A DNA stretch of 26,596 nucleotides from SURF-43 sp964628985. GTDB taxonomy: Bacteria > Chloroflexota > Dehalococcoidia > UBA2979. Shown here one piece after another: positions 22,515-26,596 of this stretch. The position numbers and the translations under genes are program-made. The notes below the pieces were generated by a model. It did no database searches. It worked only from the letters and a program-made list of their open reading frames with translations, and was not told the DNA's origin. The stretch lies in the NCBI GenBank assembly GCA_964628985.1, contig CAZVNJ010000032.1, positions 1 to 26,596 of the forward strand, read 5' to 3'. Position 1 is the stretch's first letter. The number at the start of each line of letters is the position of its first letter.

Positions 22515-23669
22515 ATGGCTGTGCGACTGCTGGTGGGGACGCGGAAGGGTGCGTGGGTCTATACGGCCGACGCGAGCCGCGCCTCGTGGACGATCTCGAA
22601 GCCGATGATGCCCGGCTGGAGCGTCTCCCACATGAACGTGGACACACGCCGAGGTACCCCGCGGCTCTTCGCCTCTGGCGGTCACTGGGCCTGGGGCCCA
22701 TATGTCGCGCGCAGCGACGACGGGGGCGCCACATGGGACCAGCGCTCCACGGGACTCGCGTTCCCGACGGAGATGGGCGTCACGGTCGGCTCGGTCTGGA
22801 ACGTCCAGCCCGCCATCGCTTCGAAGCCGGGGGTGGTCTATGCCGGGACCCAACCGGCCGGGCTTTTTCGCAGCGAGGACTGGGGTGAGACCTGGGTCCC
22901 GGTGGACGAGGTCAACCAACACGAGCACCGGCAGTTCTGGGGCGAGAGCGGCGGTGGCGCCTCTGCCCTTCACTCCATCGTGCAACACCCGACCGACGCC
23001 AACTGCTGGTACATCTCCATCGCCACCGGCGGGACGTACGTCACCCACAACGATGGCAAGACCTGGGAGATCTGCTCTCACCGCGCGGTGCCGACGAACC
23101 CCATGCAGAAGAAGATGTGGGAGGAACTCGCCAAGAACTACCCGCAGTTCGCGAACATCGAGTTCCCCGTCCCGCCGGGTGTGGATCCTGCGGCGGTCAA
23201 CGAGATGCACAAGATGCGTATCGACCCCACGAACCCCAAACGGATCTGGGCCCAGACACACGTCGGCGTCTTCCGCACGGATGACGGTGGGGAGTACTGG
23301 CACGATGTGACCGAGGGCTTGCCCTCCTTCCACGGCTTCCCGATCGCCGTCTCGAAGACCGGCGATGGCGCCGCCTTCGTCGTGCCCCTCACCTTCGAGG
23401 CCGATAACTTCCGAGTGGTGGACGGCCAGTTCGCGGTGTACCGCACGCGCGACGGCGGCGCCTCGTGGACCCGCCTGACCGAGGGCCTCCCCGGCCCGAA
23501 CGATTACCAGAGCGTGTACCGCGAGGGGATGGACACGGACGGGGAGGGTGGCGTGTACGTCGGGACGACAAACGGTGGCGTGTTCGCCTCGGCGGACGGC
23601 GGAGACCACTGGCAGCGCCTGCCGGGGACGCTTCCGCCCATCCTCAGCGTCACGGCGACCGAGTACTAA
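22515..23669 (+). CDS. BNR/Asp-box repeat beta-propeller protein (sialidase-like fold)
   Basis: A 384-residue protein with six Asp-box repeats spread along its length: SDDGGATW, SEDWGETW, NDGKTWE, TDDGGEYW, TRDGGASW and SADGGDHW. It therefore folds as a beta-propeller of the sortilin/YCF48/sialidase type. It begins MAVRLLVGTRKGAWVYT, and this 'vGT.KGa' opening is common in a widespread bacterial family loosely annotated as exo-alpha-sialidase. I see no catalytic Arg triad or Tyr/Glu pair that would support sialidase action. There is no signal peptide, so it is probably cytosolic. The start at ATG 22515 follows a GGGGG-rich site. Function unknown. Confidence 0.8.
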   Translation: MAVRLLVGTRKGAWVYTADASRASWTISKPMMPGWSVSHMNVDTRRGTPRLFASGGHWAWGPYVARSDDGGATWDQRSTGLAFPTEMGVTVGSVWNVQPAIASKPGVVYAGTQPAGLFRSEDWGETWVPVDEVNQHEHRQFWGESGGGASALHSIVQHPTDANCWYISIATGGTYVTHNDGKTWEICSHRAVPTNPMQKKMWEELAKNYPQFANIEFPVPPGVDPAAVNEMHKMRIDPTNPKRIWAQTHVGVFRTDDGGEYWHDVTEGLPSFHGFPIAVSKTGDGAAFVVPLTFEADNFRVVDGQFAVYRTRDGGASWTRLTEGLPGPNDYQSVYREGMDTDGEGGVYVGTTNGGVFASADGGDHWQRLPGTLPPILSVTATEY

Positions 23670-23679
23670 ACGCGGCTGC

Positions 23680-23723
23680 CGGTTGCTCGAGGCGGCGCCC
23701 TATGCGCCCGCCTCGAGCAGCCG
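23680..23723. terminator. 16-bp stem bidirectional terminator overlapping the SRPBCC coding end
   Basis: 23680-23695 pairs with 23708-23723 over 16 positions with a single G·U on the plus strand, leaving a 12-nt loop. It lies between the convergent propeller and SRPBCC genes. Its right arm is formed by the last codons of the SRPBCC gene (stop at 23700-23702). Confidence 0.6.
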
Positions 23724-24131
23724 CTTCATCTCGCCCAGCACCGCCTGCCAGTTGGCTGCTGAGTGATCGCGCGCTTCTTCGCCTGTGATGTTGTGCTGCG
23801 TGACCGTGACGGTGGTCTTGCCGCCTCGCCCTTCCACTCGCTGCTCGATGCGCTGACGGTTCTCCTCGGTGTCCGGGACGCCGGAGAAGTTGCTCCAGTA
23901 GGAGAAGGCGAGGCGTTTCTGGGGCTCGAACGCGAGCACGGTGCCTCGGTCCTCGTACGGCTTCCCTTCCCATTCGCCTCGGTAGGTAATTGGGCTCCCC
24001 ACCTGCCAGTCGGTGCTCATGTCAGTACCGAAGAAGTAGCGCTTCACGAGGGCAGGCTCTGTCAGGGCGGCCCAGACGCGCTCCGCGGGCGCTTCGATCT
24101 CAATACTTGCCTCCGCGATGAGGTCACCCAT
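23700..24131 (-). CDS. SRPBCC / AHSA1-like (START-fold) protein
   Basis: A 143-residue protein of the Activator-of-Hsp90-like SRPBCC family. It starts with the typical IEAPAERVWAALTEPALV segment, followed by YFFGTDMSTDW, a 'YRGEWEGKPYEDRGTV' strand pair and a C-terminal helix (NWQAVLGEMKRLLEAG). These proteins form a helix-grip cavity for hydrophobic ligands; many bacterial members have no known function. AAGGGAG just upstream supports ATG 24131. The gene overlaps the end of a second SRPBCC gene by 8 bp, so the two are probably translationally coupled. Confidence 0.85.
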   Translation of the reverse strand: MGDLIAEASIEIEAPAERVWAALTEPALVKRYFFGTDMSTDWQVGSPITYRGEWEGKPYEDRGTVLAFEPQKRLAFSYWSNFSGVPDTEENRQRIEQRVEGRGGKTTVTVTQHNITGEEARDHSAANWQAVLGEMKRLLEAGA

Positions 24132-24681
24132 CGGGTCTCCCTTCGGTGGGCCTGACCGCTTGGCCAAACGACTGAGCCAGGTTGATCAGGTAGCGCTCCA
24201 CGGTGCGGTCGTGGCCAATGACCCGGCTGACGGTGCGGAACAGCGGGTGGTGCACCTCGCCAGCCTCGACGACGGCGACCTCCGTACCGCCCGGCGCCTG
24301 GCGCAGTGTCACGGTCCAGGTCCCGCCGAACATTTTATTTGGTATCACCCGGCGGACGAGGCGCTCGAACGGCACGGCTTCGATGGTCTCCAGCGCGAGA
24401 TCGCCCGCATCCCGCCAGACCTCATGCCCCTCCCGGGAGTCCAGGCGCACGGGACGTGGCACGTCTGGACGCCAGGCTCCCTGACCAGCGAAGTCAACGA
24501 TGCGATTCCAGATGACCTCACGCGGCTGTTGGATCACCACGCGACGTGCCACCCGATGGCCTGCTGGCAGCACAAGTCCGACGGCGACCGGCGCCACGGC
24601 GAGGCCGATCAGGGCGGTCAGGACGATCAGCAGCGGGGGAATCGTTCGCCTCCTGAGCCCGGACGATGGTTGAGTTACCAT
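24124..24681 (-). CDS. Membrane-anchored SRPBCC (polyketide cyclase-like) protein
   Basis: A 185-residue protein. An N-terminal membrane segment (about 13-36, beginning IPPLLIVLTALIGLAV) is followed by a START-like SRPBCC domain with VVIQQPREVIWNRIVDF, DVPRPVRLDSREG and GGTWTVTLRQAPGG. It may bind a lipid or other hydrophobic ligand at the membrane. The start is probably ATG 24681; an earlier in-frame ATG at 24714 would overlap the divergent protease start. Its TGA (24124-24126) lies inside the next SRPBCC gene. The start codon sits within the TACCAT hexamer that may be the -10 of the divergent M50 gene. Confidence 0.75.
   Translation of the reverse strand: MVTQPSSGLRRRTIPPLLIVLTALIGLAVAPVAVGLVLPAGHRVARRVVIQQPREVIWNRIVDFAGQGAWRPDVPRPVRLDSREGHEVWRDAGDLALETIEAVPFERLVRRVIPNKMFGGTWTVTLRQAPGGTEVAVVEAGEVHHPLFRTVSRVIGHDRTVERYLINLAQSFGQAVRPTEGRPDG
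24676..24681 (+). promoter_or_regulatory. Putative -10 element (TACCAT) for the M50 protease gene
   Basis: TACCAT precedes ATG 24713 by 31 nt and would give a leader of about 25 nt containing GAGGTGGG. The same bases, read on the other strand, hold the start codon of the divergent SRPBCC gene. Confidence 0.3.
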
Positions 24682-24712
24682 CCTAGTGACGCGCGTCAGG
24701 ACCGAGGTGGGC

Positions 24713-25840
24713 ATGAACCTGACCCAGGGGCTCGTCCTCGGCCGGATCCGTGGCATCGCCATTCGGATCCACTGGTCGTGGCTCTTCGTCGTCGCCATCC
24801 TGACCTGGTCGCTTGCGAACGGCTACTTCCGCGAGGAATTCGACTGGTCTCCTGCTCAGCGCTGGGCTTGGGCTGCGGGAAGCGCGATCGGCTTCTTCAC
24901 GTCCGTGCTCCTTCATGAGCTGTCGCACGCCTTCGTAGCGCAACACTTTGGGATGAAAGTGCCTTCGATCACCCTGTTCATCTTCGGCGGGGTATCGAGC
25001 ATCGACGGCGAGATGGAGACGCCCGGCCAGGAGTTCAAGGTCGCGATTGCTGGCCCGCTCTTGTCCCTGGTGCTCGGGGTCACGCTCACAGCGAGCGCCC
25101 TGGCCCTGGGCGGGGACGCCGGAAGCGTCGTCCTCTACCTGGGGTTTGCGAACGTCACGTTGGGGGTCTTCAATCTCCTGCCCGGCTTCCCTCTCGATGG
25201 CGGCCGCGTATTCCGGGCCGCCGCGTGGGCCCGGACGAAGGACCTCACGCGCGCGACGAGGCTGGCGGCCGGCGTCGGGACTGGGATCGCGTGGCTGATG
25301 ATCGGGCTCGGCGTCGTCTGGCTGCTCCTGTTTGGCCTTGCGGGCGCCTGGTACATCCTCATCGGATACTTCCTCAAGACCGCCTCCGAGTCCGCCCTCG
25401 GCCAGGTCGTGGTGGACCGGATGCTCGCGCCACTTCGGGTCCACCACGTCATGCGCGACCCACCCGCGCCGGTGGACGAGGACACCTCGCTGCTCGCGAT
25501 TGTGGACGAGCGGATGGTCGCCCGAGGCGAACGCTGCGTCCTGCTGTCGCGTGGCGGTGCCGTGAGCGGGCTCCTCACAGTCAATGATCTTGCCCGGGTG
25601 CCGCGCGAACAGCTCGGCTCGACGCGTGCCTCCGAAGTGATGGTGCGCTCGGCTGATGTCGTCACGGTCCAGCCTTCGACGCCCGTGAGCGAGGCGATGC
25701 GACTGATGGTCGAACGAGACCTCCATCAGTTGCCGGTGATCGAGGAGGGACGGATGACCGGCATCATCAGCCGGGCGGATGTGCTGCAGCAGATCGAACT
25801 GCGCATGCGCTTCGGACGGACCCCTCGCGGGGCGTCCTGA
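24713..25840 (+). CDS. M50 site-2 protease family membrane metallopeptidase with two CBS domains
   Basis: A 375-residue SpoIVFB-like intramembrane protease. Zinc-binding HELSH is at 68-72 at the end of a membrane helix. The third ligand is Asp162 in NLLPGFPLDGGR. About five or six membrane segments fill residues 20-225. Two CBS domains follow (about 240-300 and 308-370), with motifs such as VHHVMRDPP and ASEVMVRSADVVTV. CBS domains usually bind adenosyl nucleotides and may tune cleavage. Members cleave membrane-bound transcription factors or signalling proteins; the target is not evident. ATG 24713 is preceded by GAGGTGGG; an upstream GTG at 24686 would add nine residues. Its TGA is one base from the stop of the convergent helicase. 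Confidence 0.92.
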   Translation: MNLTQGLVLGRIRGIAIRIHWSWLFVVAILTWSLANGYFREEFDWSPAQRWAWAAGSAIGFFTSVLLHELSHAFVAQHFGMKVPSITLFIFGGVSSIDGEMETPGQEFKVAIAGPLLSLVLGVTLTASALALGGDAGSVVLYLGFANVTLGVFNLLPGFPLDGGRVFRAAAWARTKDLTRATRLAAGVGTGIAWLMIGLGVVWLLLFGLAGAWYILIGYFLKTASESALGQVVVDRMLAPLRVHHVMRDPPAPVDEDTSLLAIVDERMVARGERCVLLSRGGAVSGLLTVNDLARVPREQLGSTRASEVMVRSADVVTVQPSTPVSEAMRLMVERDLHQLPVIEEGRMTGIISRADVLQQIELRMRFGRTPRGAS

Positions 25841-25841
25841 A

Positions 25842-26596
25842 TCAGTCGTGCGAGATCGGCTCCAGCCGCGCGAATGACTGCAGGAGTTTCTTCACTCCCT
25901 GGTCCGGGAATGCCACGGTCACCTGCTGGTCTCCGCCCTGCGGCACGCATGAGACCACGACCCCGACCCCGAACGTGCTGTGGCGCACCCGATCCCCGGG
26001 CGAGAACGAGGGCTGCGCCTCCATCTCTTCCTCTCGGCGAGCGGCGGCTGCCGCGCGGAGCCCGCGCGGCGACATCGAGTCCCCGCGGCGGGATTCGCCA
26101 CCGGGCGCTCGGATGTCCTCGTTTGGGATGTCCGCGAGGAACCGCGACGCCGGGTGTGCGCGGACGGACCCGAACATGAAGCGGCGGCGGGCACGGGTCA
26201 GGTAGAGGCGGTCGCGCGCACGAGTCATCCCCACGTAGCAGATGCGCCTCTCCTCCTCCATCTGCGTCCGGTCCGGCATCGCCTCGATGGCCCGGAAATG
26301 GGGCAGCAGCCCTTCCTCCATCCCCGCAATGAACACCACAGGAAACTCGAGGCCCTTTGCGGCGTGCAGGGTGATCAGAGTGACAGCGTCCGGCTGCTCG
26401 GCGCCCGGGTCGTCGATGTCTGAGACCAGCGCGACCTCCTCAAGGAAGGCCGAGAGCGAGGCCTCCCGCTCAACCTCCTCGTACTGTGCGGCCACGGCCC
26501 GGAGTTCCTGGACGTTCTCCCAGCGCGTCTCCGCGTGGTCCCGGTCGTGCTTCTCCAGGTACTCCTTATAGTTGATCCGGCTGAGCACGCGGTCGA
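25842..26596 (-). CDS. pcrA: UvrD/PcrA-type superfamily I DNA helicase, C-terminal part (5' end outside window)
   Basis: About 250 residues of the C-terminal end. Helicase motif V reads TLITLHAAKGLEFPVVFIAG. Motif VI follows as EERRICYVGMTRARDRLYL and contains the arginine finger. The segment before them (LSRINYKEYLEKHD, ENVQELRAV) is the usual PcrA subdomain 2B/2A junction. The tail carries the Tudor-like RNA-polymerase-binding module typical of PcrA (SFSPGDRVRHSTFGVGVVVS). PcrA unwinds DNA 3' to 5' in repair and removes RecA or stalled polymerase. The frame stays open to the window edge. The gene ends at TGA 25842-25844, one base from the convergent protease stop. Confidence 0.93.
   Translation of the reverse strand, partial: DRVLSRINYKEYLEKHDRDHAETRWENVQELRAVAAQYEEVEREASLSAFLEEVALVSDIDDPGAEQPDAVTLITLHAAKGLEFPVVFIAGMEEGLLPHFRAIEAMPDRTQMEEERRICYVGMTRARDRLYLTRARRRFMFGSVRAHPASRFLADIPNEDIRAPGGESRRGDSMSPRGLRAAAAARREEEMEAQPSFSPGDRVRHSTFGVGVVVSCVPQGGDQQVTVAFPDQGVKKLLQSFARLEPISHD

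Noticed and set aside
22170..23609. 479-codon minus-strand open frame opposite the BNR-repeat gene
   Set aside because: The plus-strand frame has six clear Asp-box repeats, while the antisense frame has no motif and low-complexity composition.
22515..23669. Active exo-alpha-sialidase
   Set aside because: Asp-box repeats only show the propeller fold; the catalytic residues of sialidases were not found and there is no signal peptide.
1..26596. CRISPR arrays, insertion sequences, prophage or integrated-element boundaries
   Set aside because: No regularly spaced repeats, transposase or integrase motifs, or attachment-site duplications around the single tRNA gene were seen.

Overview
The window is GC-rich, gene-dense bacterial chromosome. 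Intergenic gaps are short, several gene ends overlap, and there are no insertion sequences, phage genes or CRISPR arrays. No single gene proves the lineage. The mix (an LLM-class F420-type oxidoreductase, a CHK-like phosphotransferase, a DRTGG-domain protein, an SH3b/3D-domain exported protein, M16B peptidase pairs, CopB-type metal export) fits Chloroflexota, perhaps Dehalococcoidia or a relative, or another high-GC terrestrial or thermophilic lineage. I hold this only tentatively.

Layout. 1-3614: the end of an enoyl-CoA hydratase gene, an LLM oxidoreductase, and a convergent amidase/phosphotransferase pair. 3657-7275: a membrane GGDEF-EAL c-di-GMP enzyme, divergent from an MFS transporter. 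7272-9949: a two-gene M16B metallopeptidase operon with one zinc-bearing subunit and one non-zinc subunit. 10038-12093: a polysaccharide-deacetylase-like protein and MscL with an added zinc ribbon, facing a thioredoxin-fold lipoprotein. 12188-16139: a ROK sugar kinase, an ABC-F ATPase and an exported SH3b/3D-domain protein. 16302-17263: tRNA-Phe and a DRTGG-domain protein with a degenerate P-loop.

17332-22300 is the most distinctive part. It is a minus-strand metal-handling cluster, read in the order: HMA plus Cys-rich protein, CorE-like ECF sigma factor with a Cys-rich tail, CopB-type (CPH) P-type ATPase with a His-rich N-terminus, SHOCT-tail membrane protein, cytochrome c lipoprotein, and a membrane DUF305 protein. 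The likely logic is copper sensing by the sigma factor's Cys tail, cytosolic metal binding by the HMA/Cys-rich protein, export by the ATPase, and extracytoplasmic handling by the others. As given, the sigma gene is split by a frameshift near 21514-21519.

22515-26596 holds a BNR-repeat beta-propeller, two SRPBCC-fold proteins, an M50 site-2 protease with CBS domains, and the C-terminal part of a PcrA/UvrD helicase.

Two architectural habits recur. Three convergent gene pairs share their stop codons in a 4-bp CTAG or CTAA. Several start codons lie 6-7 nt after a -10-like hexamer, which suggests leaderless transcripts.
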